Positions 1-8,581 of a DNA stretch of 64,000 nucleotides are shown in pieces. This stretch comes from Streptococcus suis (GTDB lineage Bacteria > Bacillota > Bacilli > Lactobacillales > Streptococcaceae), in contig NZ_LR738724.1 of the NCBI RefSeq assembly GCF_902702775.1, positions 806,001 to 870,000 on the forward strand. The letters run 5' to 3'. The notes under the pieces were generated by a model that was given only the letters and a program-made list of their open reading frames with translations, was not told the origin of the DNA and searched no databases. The position numbers and the translations under genes were made by a program. How positions within the stretch are numbered: the stretch's first letter is position 1; each line of letters opens with the position of its first letter.

Positions 1-1
1 C

Positions 2-190
2 GGTTCCCAAGCTATTTCCTACACAACTGGCGTGCCAGCCATGATTGGAACCAAGCTTGTCATGGACGGAACTTGGAAAAAAACAGGTGTATACAACTTG
101 GAAGAATTGGATCCAGATCCATTTATGGACCTGCTTAACCAATATGGTTTGCCTTGGCAGGTAGTAGAAAATCCAGTTTTGGTGGACTAG
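2..190 (+). CDS. Carboxynorspermidine synthase (saccharopine dehydrogenase family), C-terminal end, cut by window edge
   Basis: The window opens inside this gene; 62 codons and the stop are visible. The readable tail (AISYTTGVPAMIGTKLV, then a DPDPFMDLLNQYGLPWQV ending) is typical of the C-terminal part of saccharopine-dehydrogenase-like proteins. Next to nspC, aguA and aguB the likely role is carboxy(nor)spermidine dehydrogenase, which condenses aspartate semialdehyde with a diamine using NADPH. The next gene starts on the base after the stop, so they are co-transcribed. The family is fairly clear from the tail and context; the exact substrate is inferred. Confidence 0.75.
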   Translation, partial: GSQAISYTTGVPAMIGTKLVMDGTWKKTGVYNLEELDPDPFMDLLNQYGLPWQVVENPVLVD

Positions 191-1318
191 ATGAGAATCG
201 ATCAAGTCCCAACACCAGCCTATGTCATTGACGAAGCTAAGCTGGTCAATAATTTAGAAATTCTCAAGTCTGTCCAAGACCGTACAGGCTGCAAGGTCCT
301 CTTGGCTCAAAAAGCCTTTTCCATGTATGCCACTTACCCCCTCATCAGCCAATACCTAGCTGGAACAACTGCATCAGGACTCTACGAAGCCAAGCTGGGT
401 CGTGAGGAGTTTGGGGGAGAAGTTCATGTTTTCGCCCCTGCCTTTAAGGATGCGGATTTGGAGGAGATTTTGGAAATTGCGGACCATATCGTCTTTAACT
501 CAGAGCGCCAACTCTGCAAGCATATGGACAAATGCCGAGCAGCTGGAGTCAGTGTCGGCCTGCGAATCAATCCAGAATGTTCGACCCAAGGTGAACATGC
601 CCTATATGACCCCTGCGCAGCGGGTTCTCGTTTCGGTGTTCGCATTGACCAGTTTTCAGAAGACCTGCTGGACTTGGTGGATGGCCTGCATTTTCACACC
701 CTCTGTGAGCAAAATTCGGATGATTTGAAAACCACCTTGGAGGCTGTCGAGGCCAAGTTCGGCCCCTACCTTCACAAAGTCAAATGGCTCAATATGGGCG
801 GAGGGCATCATGTGACCAGGGCGGATTATAATCTAGATTTGCTGATTTCCTCTATCCAGTACATGCAGGAAACCTATGGATTAGAAGTCTACATTGAGCC
901 TGGTGAAGCCATTGCCCTCAATGCGGGCTATTTGGTGACAGAGGTTCTGGATATTGTCGAAAATGGCATTGAGACGCTTGTGTTAGACGCATCAGCCACT
1001 TGCCATATGCCGGATGTTTTGGAAATGCCCTATCGCCCACCGCTTCGTCATGGATTTGAGACTGGAGAGAAGGCATTTACTTACAGACTATCTTCCAATA
1101 CCTGTCTGACAGGCGACATCATCGGCGATTATTCCTTTGAAAAGCCTGTGGAGATTGGTGACAAACTCTATTTTGAAGATATGGCCATCTATTCTTTTGT
1201 TAAAAACAATACCTTCAACGGCATCGGTCTGCCAAGTTTGGTCTTGATGGACAAGACTGGTGACTGCCGAATTATCAAAAGCTTTGGCTATGAAGATTTC
1301 AAGGGGAGGTTGTCATGA
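191..1318 (+). CDS. nspC: Carboxynorspermidine/carboxyspermidine decarboxylase
   Basis: 375 aa, full length for this PLP-dependent fold-III decarboxylase. The Schiff-base lysine is Lys41 in VLLAQKAFS; other family motifs are [21 protein letters not shown] (phosphate-binding glycines), [10 protein letters not shown] and [13 protein letters not shown] near the end (active-site Cys and Asp). It removes CO2 from carboxy(nor)spermidine and so completes the aspartate-semialdehyde route to spermidine. It starts directly after the dehydrogenase stop and overlaps aguA by 4 bp, so translation is probably coupled. The protein family is firm; whether the product is spermidine or norspermidine cannot be read from sequence. 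Confidence 0.93.
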   Translation: MRIDQVPTPAYVIDEAKLVNNLEILKSVQDRTGCKVLLAQKAFSMYATYPLISQYLAGTTASGLYEAKLGREEFGGEVHVFAPAFKDADLEEILEIADHIVFNSERQLCKHMDKCRAAGVSVGLRINPECSTQGEHALYDPCAAGSRFGVRIDQFSEDLLDLVDGLHFHTLCEQNSDDLKTTLEAVEAKFGPYLHKVKWLNMGGGHHVTRADYNLDLLISSIQYMQETYGLEVYIEPGEAIALNAGYLVTEVLDIVENGIETLVLDASATCHMPDVLEMPYRPPLRHGFETGEKAFTYRLSSNTCLTGDIIGDYSFEKPVEIGDKLYFEDMAIYSFVKNNTFNGIGLPSLVLMDKTGDCRIIKSFGYEDFKGRLS

Positions 1319-2418
1319 TAGAAAGTCCAAAAGCGGCTGGCTACCGCATGCCTGCTGAGTATGAGCCCCATCACGGGACACTAATGGTGTGGCCGACCCG
1401 TCCTGGTTCCTGGCCCTTTGATGGTCAGGGGGCAAAAAAAGCCTTCAGCCAGGTCATTAAAACCATTGCTGAAAGCGAGCAGGTCTATCTCTTGGTCGAT
1501 GAGGCACACCGTGAGGAGGCTCAATCCATGCTGGGGGCTGGCATTGCCTACCTGGACATCCCCACCAACGACGCTTGGGCGCGTGATACAGGTCCGACGG
1601 TCTTGGTTCATGAAAATGGCAGAGCTTTATCTGTCGATTGGGCTTTTAACGCTTGGGGTGGAAGCTATGATGGTCTTTATCAGGACTATGAGGCAGATGA
1701 TCAGGTGGCTAGTCGATTTAGTCAGGCCATCGGTCTGCCAGTTCATGATACCCATCCCTTTGTCCTAGAAGGAGGAGCCATTCACAGTGACGGTGAAGGA
1801 ACCATCTTGGTGACCGAATCCTGTTTGCTCAGCCCAGGCCGCAATCCCCATTTAACCAAGGACCAGATTGAGCAAGTGCTTCTAGATACTCTCGGAGCTG
1901 AAAAGGTCCTCTGGCTTCCATACGGAATTTTCAATGATGAAACCAATGAACACGTGGACAATGTTGCGACCTTTGTCGGCCCAGCTGAGATCGTTTTAGC
2001 TTGGACGGATGATGAGGCAGACCCTCAATATGCCATGTCCAAGGCTGATTTGGACTACTTGGAAGAGCAAGTAGATGCCAAAGGCAGAAAGTTAACCATT
2101 CACAAACTGCCTATTCCCAAACATCCTATTCTAATAACAGAGGAGGATTTGCCAGGCTATGTCTATGAAGCGGGGGAGGAAGAAAGAACTGTTGGAGAAC
2201 GCTTGGCGGCTTCCTATGTGAATTTTTACGTCAGCAACGGTGCGGTTCTGGTGCCCCAGTTTGATGACGAGCATGATGCGGTGGCACTGCATCTCCTAGC
2301 GCAGCTTTTTCCAACCAGAAAAGTCGTCGGCATACCAGCCCGCGACATCCTACTTGGAGGTGGGAATATACACTGTATCACCCAGCAAATTCCCCTTTAT
2401 GGGGCTAAATGTCCCTGA
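1315..2418 (+). CDS. aguA: Agmatine deiminase
   Basis: 367 aa. It hydrolyses agmatine to N-carbamoylputrescine and ammonia. Visible family motifs are [26 protein letters not shown], the [10 protein letters not shown] stretch, and [11 protein letters not shown] at the C-terminus, where the Cys (residue 354) is the catalytic nucleophile of this guanidine-modifying superfamily. The ATG overlaps the end of nspC by 4 bp and follows an AAGGGGAGG ribosome site inside nspC. aguB follows 106 bp downstream and takes the next step, so the three genes act in series from agmatine to spermidine. Confidence 0.95.
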   Translation: MIESPKAAGYRMPAEYEPHHGTLMVWPTRPGSWPFDGQGAKKAFSQVIKTIAESEQVYLLVDEAHREEAQSMLGAGIAYLDIPTNDAWARDTGPTVLVHENGRALSVDWAFNAWGGSYDGLYQDYEADDQVASRFSQAIGLPVHDTHPFVLEGGAIHSDGEGTILVTESCLLSPGRNPHLTKDQIEQVLLDTLGAEKVLWLPYGIFNDETNEHVDNVATFVGPAEIVLAWTDDEADPQYAMSKADLDYLEEQVDAKGRKLTIHKLPIPKHPILITEEDLPGYVYEAGEEERTVGERLAASYVNFYVSNGAVLVPQFDDEHDAVALHLLAQLFPTRKVVGIPARDILLGGGNIHCITQQIPLYGAKCP

Positions 2419-2524
2419 TATAGCGTCAAGTCGGTTTGGCATACTCTAGTATAGCCTGTACCGCCTTTCCTTATCACAGGTACATTCTATCTTCCATAAA
2501 GAATTTATGAAAAGGATAAATAAT

Positions 2525-3400
2525 ATGAGAAATGTTACTGTAGCAGCTGTCCAGATGCAGTGTAGTCAGGACCTTTGGGAAAATCTGGCGACTGCAGAGC
2601 GTTTGGTCAGACAGGCAGCTGGTCAGGGAGCGCAGATTATTCTCCTGCCTGAACTCTTTGAGCGTCCTTATTTTTGTCAGGAACGCCAGTATGATTATTA
2701 TAACTATGCCAAGTCTGTAGATGAGAATGATGCTGTTCAGCACTTTATTCCTATTGCCAAGGAATTGCAGGTTGTCTTGCCTATTTCTTTCTATGAAAAA
2801 GATGGAAACAGCCTCTACAATTCCATTGCGGTCATTGATGCGGATGGTAGTGTTTTGGGAGTTTACCGTAAGACTCACATTCCTGACGACCATTATTATC
2901 AGGAGAAGTTTTACTTCACGCCTGGAAATACTGGATTCAAGGTCTGGGAAACACGTTACGCTAAGATTGGCATTGGCATCTGCTGGGACCAATGGTTTCC
3001 AGAAACAGCTCGCTGTTTGGCACTGAATGGAGCAGAATTGCTCTTTTATCCAACAGCTATTGGTTCGGAGCCGATTTTGGATACAGATAGTCAAGGTCAT
3101 TGGCAACGAACCATGCAGGGCCATGCGGCGGCCAACATCACGCCGGTCATTGCAGCCAACCGTATCGGCTTGGAAGAAGTGCAGCCTTCTGCAGAAAATG
3201 GCGGTCAATCGTCTAGCTTGCGTTTCTATGGCTCCTCTTTCTTGACAGATGAAACAGGAGACATTTTGACCAAGGCTGGACGTGAGGAAGAGACAATCTT
3301 ACTTGCCACTTATGATTTGGACAAGGGAGCGCGTGAGCGTTTGGATTGGGGACTCTTTAGAGACCGTCGACCGTATATGTATCAGCAGATTGTAGAATAA
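2525..3400 (+). CDS. aguB: N-carbamoylputrescine amidase
   Basis: 291 aa, nitrilase superfamily. It hydrolyses N-carbamoylputrescine to putrescine, CO2 and ammonia. The Glu-Lys-Cys triad is visible: Glu43 in LLPELFERPYF, Lys in YRKTHIPDD and Cys in GIGICWDQWFPE. I chose the ATG at 2525 (MRNVTVAAVQ), because homologues begin there and an AAAGGA lies 8 bases upstream; the ATG at 2507 would only add MKRINN. It is the last gene of the polyamine operon and a terminator follows within 35 bp. Confidence 0.95.
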   Translation: MRNVTVAAVQMQCSQDLWENLATAERLVRQAAGQGAQIILLPELFERPYFCQERQYDYYNYAKSVDENDAVQHFIPIAKELQVVLPISFYEKDGNSLYNSIAVIDADGSVLGVYRKTHIPDDHYYQEKFYFTPGNTGFKVWETRYAKIGIGICWDQWFPETARCLALNGAELLFYPTAIGSEPILDTDSQGHWQRTMQGHAAANITPVIAANRIGLEEVQPSAENGGQSSSLRFYGSSFLTDETGDILTKAGREEETILLATYDLDKGARERLDWGLFRDRRPYMYQQIVE

Positions 3401-3404
3401 ACAA

Positions 3405-3432
3405 AACACCCTTGTCCGAAGATAAGGGTGTT
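3405..3432. terminator. Bidirectional terminator between aguB and the TVP38-type gene
   Basis: Stem AACACCCTT / AAGGGTGTT around a short loop in the 37-bp gap between two convergent genes, with A-rich and T-rich flanks on either side. Confidence 0.75.
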
Positions 3433-3437
3433 CGTCT

Positions 3438-4031
3438 TTATCCTAATAATTGCTGCAACCATTGGCTTCCATAGATCCAAAAGAAGCTATAGGCCACAAC
3501 TGAGAAGGGGCGACAAAGTAAAGTGATAATAATAAATTTCCGATAACTCATGCTTGTTAATCCAGTAATCATCACCACTATGTCAGCTGGAGAAATGGGA
3601 GAAAGCATGCAGAGAATAAAGAAAATTTCATAACTACGTTTATTATCAATTTTGCTTTCATATTTGTAAAACGTATCTTCAGACATGAAGAGGAGACAAA
3701 ATTTCTTTCCATAGCGACGAGCCAACCAGAAAAGGATGATACTACCGATTGAAATTCCAAGATAATTGAGAAAGAATCCCCACCAAAAATGAAATACGAG
3801 GAAACCCACAACAGTCGTAACACCGCCTGGAATAATCGGAAATACAACTTGAATAATCTGAATAGCTAAAAAGGAGAGGCTACCTAAAGCACCTTGGCTT
3901 TTGATTAAATCGCTTAAGACATTTTGGTCGTTCAAAATGCCAATCTTATAGAGCCAAAACAGAAAAATAGCAGTCCCGATAAGGGTCAAAATACTTAATA
4001 CTTGAATGGTTTTTTGCCAAAATTTATACAT
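3438..4031 (-). CDS. TVP38/TMEM64 (VTT-domain) membrane protein
   Basis: 197 aa with about five hydrophobic segments. The core carries the VTT/SNARE-associated pattern: PIIPGGVTTVVGFL, a GISIGSIILFWLARRYG segment and a C-terminal SPADIVVMITGLTSM stretch. Members of this superfamily are membrane proteins linked to lipid scrambling or undecaprenyl-phosphate handling; no specific role can be assigned here. It faces aguB and diverges from ssrA. The start ATG has no Shine-Dalgarno; an extended -10 ends six bases before it, so the mRNA is probably leaderless. Confidence 0.8.
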   Translation of the reverse strand: MYKFWQKTIQVLSILTLIGTAIFLFWLYKIGILNDQNVLSDLIKSQGALGSLSFLAIQIIQVVFPIIPGGVTTVVGFLVFHFWWGFFLNYLGISIGSIILFWLARRYGKKFCLLFMSEDTFYKYESKIDNKRSYEIFFILCMLSPISPADIVVMITGLTSMSYRKFIIITLLCRPFSVVAYSFFWIYGSQWLQQLLG

Positions 4032-4046
4032 ACTTTCATTTTACCA
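4029..4046 (-). promoter_or_regulatory. Extended -10 promoter placed for a leaderless mRNA (TVP38-type gene)
   Basis: Reading the minus strand: TGG-TAAAAT, then GAAAGT, then ATG. The expected +1, seven bases after the -10, is the A of ATG. No purine-rich ribosome site lies between. Confidence 0.5.
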
Positions 4047-4090
4047 TATTTCAAAATTTTTTTAAATTGTAAGGAAAATGTAAAATAATT

Positions 4091-4119
4091 TTGCTATTTA
4101 TAAAAAATTCTGCTATAAT
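4091..4119 (+). promoter_or_regulatory. ssrA promoter
   Basis: TTGCTA at 4091-4096, 17-bp spacer, TATAAT at 4114-4119 preceded by TGC (extended -10). The start of transcription would fall about 15 bases before the mature tmRNA 5' end. Confidence 0.75.
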
Positions 4120-4140
4120 GGTTCCTGTATCAAATCCTAC

Positions 4141-4485
4141 GGGGTTGTTACGGATTCGACAGGCATTATGAGGCTTGTTCTGCAACTCATCGGCAGATGT
4201 AAAAATGCCAGTTAAATATAACTGCAAAAAATACAAACACTTACGCATTAGCAGCTTAATAACCTGCCTGCGTGACCAGTCGCGAATTGCTTGTGTTTGC
4301 TGATTGGTCTTAAAATAGCAAGCTACGTTGGGATTGAGTCAGGCAGTTCCAAAAGAGATTTACTGACTCGCTTGGTCTAGGTTTGAGTTATGTATCGAGT
4401 TCAAGTTAAAGCAAGACATAACCTATGGTTGTAGACGAATAAGTTAGCAGGTGTTTGGACGTGGGTTCGACTCCCACCAGCTCCA
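4141..4485 (+). ncRNA. ssrA: tmRNA
   Basis: Begins GGGGUUGUUACGGAUUCGAC and ends GGUUCGACUCCCACCAGCUCCA, so the tRNA-like acceptor stem pairs (GGGGUUG with CAGCUCC) and CCA is encoded. The tag frame reads (Ala)-KNTNTYALAA-stop at about 4207-4239, the usual streptococcal degradation tag. The middle part holds the pseudoknot domains. It rescues stalled ribosomes with SmpB. It has its own consensus promoter, and tRNA-Ser follows after 5 bp, so the two are probably processed from one transcript. Confidence 0.97.
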
Positions 4486-4490
4486 TATAT

Positions 4491-4578
4491 GGAAGATTAC
4501 TCAAGAGGCTCAAGAGGCCGTGTTGGAAACGCGGTAGGCGTGTAACAGCGTGCGTGGGTTCGAATCCCATGTCTTCCG
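4491..4578 (+). tRNA. tRNA-Ser (anticodon GGA)
   Basis: 88 nt with acceptor stem GGAAGAT/GTCTTCC, anticodon arm CCGTG-TTGGAAA-CGCGG (anticodon GGA at 4525-4527, reads UCC and UCU), a long variable arm typical of tRNA-Ser, and T-loop GGTTCGAATCC. CCA is not encoded. It lies 5 bp after ssrA. Confidence 0.96.
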
Positions 4579-4589
4579 TATGTTATTGA

Positions 4590-4617
4590 AGAACGACTGA
4601 TAGTCGTTCTTTTTTTT
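4590..4617 (+). terminator. Terminator of ssrA-tRNA-Ser transcript
   Basis: Perfect 9-bp stem AGAACGACT / AGTCGTTCT with a GAT loop followed by a run of eight T. Confidence 0.9.
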
Positions 4618-4755
4618 ATGGCTTCGAGCCAGTTTTTCTCGTAGAGAAAAACAAGAAAACCACCAGCTATGCTGGTGGTTGACAAGGCTTTGAGCTTCCA
4701 TTTCTTTTTCCTGATATAATCTAATTGTTCAGGTTAGATAAAGGAGGAAAAAGAA

Positions 4756-5145
4756 ATGGCTAAAACCAGTTACAGTTTATCACATACCAAATGGATGTGC
4801 AAATATCACATAGTTTTCACACCTAAGTACCGTAGAAAATCCATTTACTACAAAATAAGGCAGGGCTTAATTGATATTTTCCGTCATCTATGTCGATACA
4901 AAGGCGTGGAAATTATTGAGGGACACATGCTGCCAGACCATGTTCATATGCTTGTCTTGATACCCCCAAAACTTTCGATTTCCGATTCTATGGGATATTT
5001 GAAAAGTAAAAGTGCTCTAATGATATTTGATAAACACGCTAATTTGAAATATAAGTATGGAAATCGAAAGTTTTGGGCTAGAGGCTACTATGTTAGTACC
5101 GTTGGGCTGAACGAAAAGACAGTTGCGAAATACATTCGCGAGTAA
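4756..5145 (+). pseudogene. tnpA: IS200-type Y1 transposase TnpA, prematurely stopped
   Basis: 129 codons before a TAA. The HUH metal-binding motif is present (HMLPDHVHML, about residues 57-66), as is the KYIRE segment near residue 126, whose Tyr is probably the DNA-linking nucleophile (inferred from the family). Usual IS200 transposases continue about 25 residues further. That missing tail is readable in the same frame at 5176-5250 (DIALDKLSVKEYEDPFSDG..., stop at 5248). The two parts are separated by a perfect palindrome at 5145-5171 that brings two in-frame stops. A strong ribosome site AAAGGAGG precedes the ATG. Confidence 0.8.
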
Positions 5146-5171
5146 ACAACTAATCTGGGAGATTAGTTGTT
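5145..5171. repeat. Perfect 27-bp palindrome disrupting the transposase
   Basis: AACAACTAATCT-GGG-AGATTAGTTGTT, a 12-bp perfect stem. It stands where homologous transposases read on from YIRE toward DIALDKL, and it introduces TAA (5143) and TAG (5164) in frame. Confidence 0.85.
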
Positions 5172-5175
5172 CAAT

Positions 5176-5250
5176 GACATTGCACTTGATAAATTGAGCG
5201 TCAAAGAGTATGAAGATCCATTTTCAGATGGCAGTTTTAGAACAAGATAA
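5176..5250 (+). pseudogene. Detached C-terminal tail of the IS200-type transposase
   Basis: 24 codons in the same frame as tnpA (DIALDKLSVKEYEDPF..., ending RTR-stop). This is the standard C-terminus of IS200 transposases, now cut off by the palindrome. The rest of the gap up to 5499 holds the right-end hairpins of the element and the promoter region of add. Confidence 0.7.
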
Positions 5251-5499
5251 AAGCCCGTTGTTACGGGCATTAGTCAAGCAATTATAGCACTAACCTGAAC
5301 GAAGTTCAGCGAACGTCTTTAGACGTCGCTGGAGAGAAACGGCTTATAGCCGGTGTACAAGCCACCCGTTTTCACGGGTGGTTATGACTGTCTGTGAATG
5401 ATACAACTGAAAACAAGTGAAAGTTCAGGTTTTATGGTAAAATTCTTGTTTTTCTTCAAAAATATGATATGATAGTTAACAATATACCAGACGGAGGTC

Positions 5500-6510
5500 G
5501 TGTTAACAGTGTTGAATGTAAATGAATTGGTCAAAACAGAGTTGCATTGTCATTTGGATGGCTCATTGTCCCTCGGAGTCATTCGACAATTGGCACAGAT
5601 GGCTAAAATCACTGTTCCTGCAGAAGATGAAGCATTAAGAAAATTAGTTAGTGTTCATGGAAAAGTTGATAGTTTAATGGCTTATTTAAAGTTATTTGAT
5701 TTTGTTCGCCCACTCTTACAAACTGCATCAGCTTTAGAATTGGCAGCCTATAATCTTGTACGACAAGCTGCAAGAGATAAGATCATTTACATTGAGGTTC
5801 GTTTTGCACCAGAACTGTCGACGGATCAAGACTTGACTATTTTAGAAGCGGTTTCAGCAGTTTTAGTTGGACTAAACAGGGGGCAGGAAGATTTTGGAGT
5901 GGTTGCTAAACTTTTGGTTTGTGGTTTAAAGCAAACGAAACCGAGTCAAACGAAGGAACTTTTTTCGGCTATTGCTGATTTGGCACCAAAAGGACTTGTG
6001 GGATTTGATTTCGCAGGAAATGAAGCAGACTATCCTACGGAAGAACTTCGGGATATTATTCAATTTACTCAGGCACTAGGTTATCCCATGACTTTCCATG
6101 CCGGAGAATGTGGATGTGTGACCAATGTGATTCAAGCTCTTGAACTTGGGATTAGAAGGATTGGTCATGGCACAGCACTTACTCGCAATCCTGAAGCTAT
6201 CCAAGCTTTTGTCAATAGCGGAGCAACACTTGAAATGTGCCTAACATCGAATCTTCAAACTGGTGCAGCTGATTCGATTGAGTATTTTCCATATCATGAG
6301 CTAGTTGAGGCAGGAGCAAACATCACAATCAACACAGATAATCGTACAGTTTCTAATACTACACTTAATAGAGAATATCAATTATTTGTAGAATATTTTG
6401 GGACTAGCAAGGCTGATTTTTATCGCTTCAATCAAAACGCAATTCAGGCAAGTTTTGCCAGCGAAGAAGAAAAGAAAGTTTTGTTGGAACTCCTAGACCA
6501 ACAGTATTAA
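5500..6510 (+). CDS. add: Adenosine deaminase
   Basis: About 333-336 aa. It deaminates adenosine and deoxyadenosine to inosine in purine salvage. Zinc and catalytic motifs of the amidohydrolase barrel are visible: HCHLDGS near the start, FHAGECG, IGHGTAL and TINTDNRTVS. The start is not certain: GGAGG at 5493-5497 leaves only 2 bases to the GTG at 5500 but 11 to the GTG at 5509, which I consider more likely. It is monocistronic, and a bidirectional terminator follows. Confidence 0.93.
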   Translation: MLTVLNVNELVKTELHCHLDGSLSLGVIRQLAQMAKITVPAEDEALRKLVSVHGKVDSLMAYLKLFDFVRPLLQTASALELAAYNLVRQAARDKIIYIEVRFAPELSTDQDLTILEAVSAVLVGLNRGQEDFGVVAKLLVCGLKQTKPSQTKELFSAIADLAPKGLVGFDFAGNEADYPTEELRDIIQFTQALGYPMTFHAGECGCVTNVIQALELGIRRIGHGTALTRNPEAIQAFVNSGATLEMCLTSNLQTGAADSIEYFPYHELVEAGANITINTDNRTVSNTTLNREYQLFVEYFGTSKADFYRFNQNAIQASFASEEEKKVLLELLDQQY

Positions 6511-6511
6511 G

Positions 6512-6555
6512 AAAAAAGCTCTATACCAGTCGATTAGACCAGTAAAGAGCTTTTT
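6512..6555. terminator. Bidirectional terminator between add and the ABC permease gene
   Basis: AAAAAGCTCT and AGAGCTTTTT pair around a loop of about 23 nt; both sides carry A/T runs. It serves two convergent genes and overlaps the permease stop codon. Confidence 0.75.
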
Positions 6556-7336
6556 ATTGTAGATTTAATTTCTTTGTCATAATGAAGTGGGTTCCAAAGT
6601 AGTAAGCAAAAGCTAGGATAATATTGACTAATGCTAAGACTGGACTTGGATAGAGAGAAAATGGTGTAGAATAAGTTGTTACTAGGTTGCTTAGGACAAA
6701 GAAAGTGCTAAATACTCCAGTAACGATGAGAATGCCGATATACGTCAAGATTGCAAAGAGGAAGCGATGATCCTTGAATAATTGACCGACAGATATAGAG
6801 AAGTAGATCAAAAGGATACCAGTAGTAATTTCAATTAAATAATAGACAATCTGACTGAATAGAACTGTCCAGTCGATATCTTGAACAAAAGTTTGTATTT
6901 CTGGCATAATAGCCTCTTCGCTTGCTACTAGAATGACTGCAAGGATGATTCCGATTGAAAGTAAACAAGTAATCCCTGCCAAGACATACCAAACAATAGA
7001 TGCAAGCAGTTTGCTTAAGATGATTTGATGGCTAGATACGGGCAAGGTCATAGTGAGATAACCTTGTCGGCCATAAACATTTTTTCTAAAACGATTGATG
7101 ACTAGGACAAATGTTGATAGGAAGAGTGCCGCAATCAAAACTCCGAAAGTCATAAAGGAGGTTCCCAATAAGACCATCTCTCCACCACCAGGTTCAGTAT
7201 TACCAGCCTGTGCACGGAGGGTCAATGCTTGTAGCCAAAAACCAAGTACTGCTGATAGGGCTAGAGCTGCAATATAAATTCCCAAATACCATTTACCTAC
7301 GGATTGAAATTCGTATTTCAATAATTTTTTAAACAT
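6554..7336 (-). CDS. ABC transporter permease (YtrC/D-like export type)
   Basis: 260 aa with six predicted membrane spans (for example IYIAALALSAVLGFWL, VLIAALFLSTFVLVI, LAGITCLLSIGIILAVILV). It is the membrane partner of the ATPase encoded just upstream (16 bp apart) and the last gene of a GntR-ABC operon. Such regulator-ATPase-permease sets (ytr-like) answer cell-envelope stress or expel antimicrobial compounds; the substrate cannot be told from sequence. Confidence 0.8.
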   Translation of the reverse strand: MFKKLLKYEFQSVGKWYLGIYIAALALSAVLGFWLQALTLRAQAGNTEPGGGEMVLLGTSFMTFGVLIAALFLSTFVLVINRFRKNVYGRQGYLTMTLPVSSHQIILSKLLASIVWYVLAGITCLLSIGIILAVILVASEEAIMPEIQTFVQDIDWTVLFSQIVYYLIEITTGILLIYFSISVGQLFKDHRFLFAILTYIGILIVTGVFSTFFVLSNLVTTYSTPFSLYPSPVLALVNIILAFAYYFGTHFIMTKKLNLQ

Positions 7337-7352
7337 AGCAATCTCCTTCTAA

Positions 7353-8060
7353 CTAAGCCTTAAAATCTTGGCGGAAGAGTTCATCAATAGATTCTCCGCT
7401 TTCAATTCGCAAGTCATCTACATTTCCATGGCGAATAACACTTCCGTAGTGTAGGAAAATAACCTCGTCCAAAATTTGCTCGACATCTGAAATTAAGTGA
7501 GTAGAGATAATAACAGAGGCAGTCGGAGAGTAGTTGTTGACGATGGTTTTTAAAATGTAGTCTCGAGCGGCAGGGTCAACACCACCAATTGGCTCATCTA
7601 AAACATACAGCTGCGCTTGACGACTCATCACCAGAATGAGTTGGACTTTTTCCTTATTCCCCTTAGAGAGATGTTTCATACGACTGTTTAAATCAATGCC
7701 CAAATCTTGTAAAAGATGGAGAGCACGCTCCTTATCAAAATCAACGTAAAAATCTTCAAAAAATGTAATTGCTTCGAGCACTTTCATATGCTCATCGAGA
7801 TAAGTCGTATCTGGGAGATAAGACACAATTGCCTTGGTTTCTGGCGATGGGGTACGACCATTGATCAATACTTGACCATATTCTGGTTGCAACAGACCGT
7901 TGATCAATTTAATCATGGTCGTTTTACCCGAACCATTTGGTCCCAAAAGTCCTATGATTTTTCCAGCAGTCAGCTTCAAATTGACATTATTTAGGGCGAC
8001 AGCGCCACCATAAGATTTTGAAACTTGTTGTAGCTCAACCAAAGTATATGCGTTATTCAT
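7353..8060 (-). CDS. ABC transporter ATP-binding protein
   Basis: 235 aa with Walker [11 protein letters not shown], signature HLSKGNKEK, Walker [13 protein letters not shown] and a switch histidine in ISTHLISD. It powers the adjacent permease. The start overlaps the GntR gene by 8 bp, so regulator and ATPase are translationally coupled. The signature SKGNKEK (instead of SGGQ) is common in YtrB/YhcH-type exporters. Confidence 0.88.
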   Translation of the reverse strand: MNNAYTLVELQQVSKSYGGAVALNNVNLKLTAGKIIGLLGPNGSGKTTMIKLINGLLQPEYGQVLINGRTPSPETKAIVSYLPDTTYLDEHMKVLEAITFFEDFYVDFDKERALHLLQDLGIDLNSRMKHLSKGNKEKVQLILVMSRQAQLYVLDEPIGGVDPAARDYILKTIVNNYSPTASVIISTHLISDVEQILDEVIFLHYGSVIRHGNVDDLRIESGESIDELFRQDFKA

Positions 8061-8427
8061 AAGTGACTCCTTTCAAATAATCATCTAACTGGCCAGTGAG
8101 GTCGTCGTGTTTGAACCCCAAATCTAACATATTGTTCACAAAATTCTCGAGTTCCTTTTGTGCTAAATGTAGGCGAGTGTGTGTAATCAATTCTTGATTA
8201 TCTGTTACAAAACGACCTGTTGTGCGAACCGAATAAACAAAGCCTTCCGTTTCTAAATCAGACAAAGCGCGCTGAACGGTATTTGGATTGACGCCAGCAA
8301 TTTCGGCTAAGTCACGAACAGTGGGAAGTTTATCTCCAGATTTTAATTGATTAGTCACAATCTGCAATTTAATAGTATTGCTGATTTGAATATAGATGGG
8401 GATGTTATTATCAAATTTCCAAGCCAT
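8053..8427 (-). CDS. GntR-family regulator, YtrA subfamily
   Basis: 124 aa. The N-terminal winged helix is clear (PIYIQISNTIKLQIV, GDKLPTVRDLAEIAGVNPNTVQRALSDLE) with only a short C-terminal tail, as in the YtrA subfamily. I chose the ATG at 8425-8427, which follows GAAAGGAAACGATT; the frame is open further upstream but without a ribosome site. As first gene of the operon it probably represses itself and the ABC genes. Confidence 0.85.
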   Translation of the reverse strand: MAWKFDNNIPIYIQISNTIKLQIVTNQLKSGDKLPTVRDLAEIAGVNPNTVQRALSDLETEGFVYSVRTTGRFVTDNQELITHTRLHLAQKELENFVNNMLDLGFKHDDLTGQLDDYLKGVTYE

Positions 8428-8581
8428 AATCGTTTCCTTTCTAGGATGACACCCGTGTGCATGTCTTATCTTAATAATACAACAAACTATATAAATTAGC
8501 AAGAAAAATGTTTTGAATTTTTAAAAAATATTTTTGGATAAATATTTGATATAATAGAAGAAACATAAAAAGGAGAATACC

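Larger units (their letters stand above)
4658..5386 (+). mobile_element. IS200/IS605-type insertion element (single transposase, subterminal hairpins)
   Basis: The element carries one Y1 transposase frame. Hairpins lie at both ends, as expected for single-strand IS200-type transposition: AACCACCAGC-TAT-GCTGGTGGTT (4658-4680) on the left and CCACCCGT/ACGGGTGG (5362-5381) on the right. Further stem-loops lie at 5250-5345, and a 10-bp inverted match TTCAGGTTAG (4728) / CTAACCTGAA (5290) is present. It sits immediately behind the tRNA-Ser terminator. Exact ends are uncertain: there are no terminal inverted repeats or target duplications in this family. The transposase is broken, so the copy is probably immobile. 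Confidence 0.7.

Noticed and set aside
402..728. 108-residue frame overlapping nspC
   Set aside because: Frame-shifted shadow of nspC with no ribosome site; other overlapping frames of this kind were left out for the same reason.
4141..5386. tmRNA/tRNA-Ser as an integration site of a genomic island
   Set aside because: No integrase and no repeat of the 3' ends of ssrA or tRNA-Ser is seen downstream; only an IS200-type element follows.
8449..8458. ACAC-CC-GTGT as operator of the GntR regulator
   Set aside because: Only four paired bases per side and within the leader; not enough to call, although the position is suitable.
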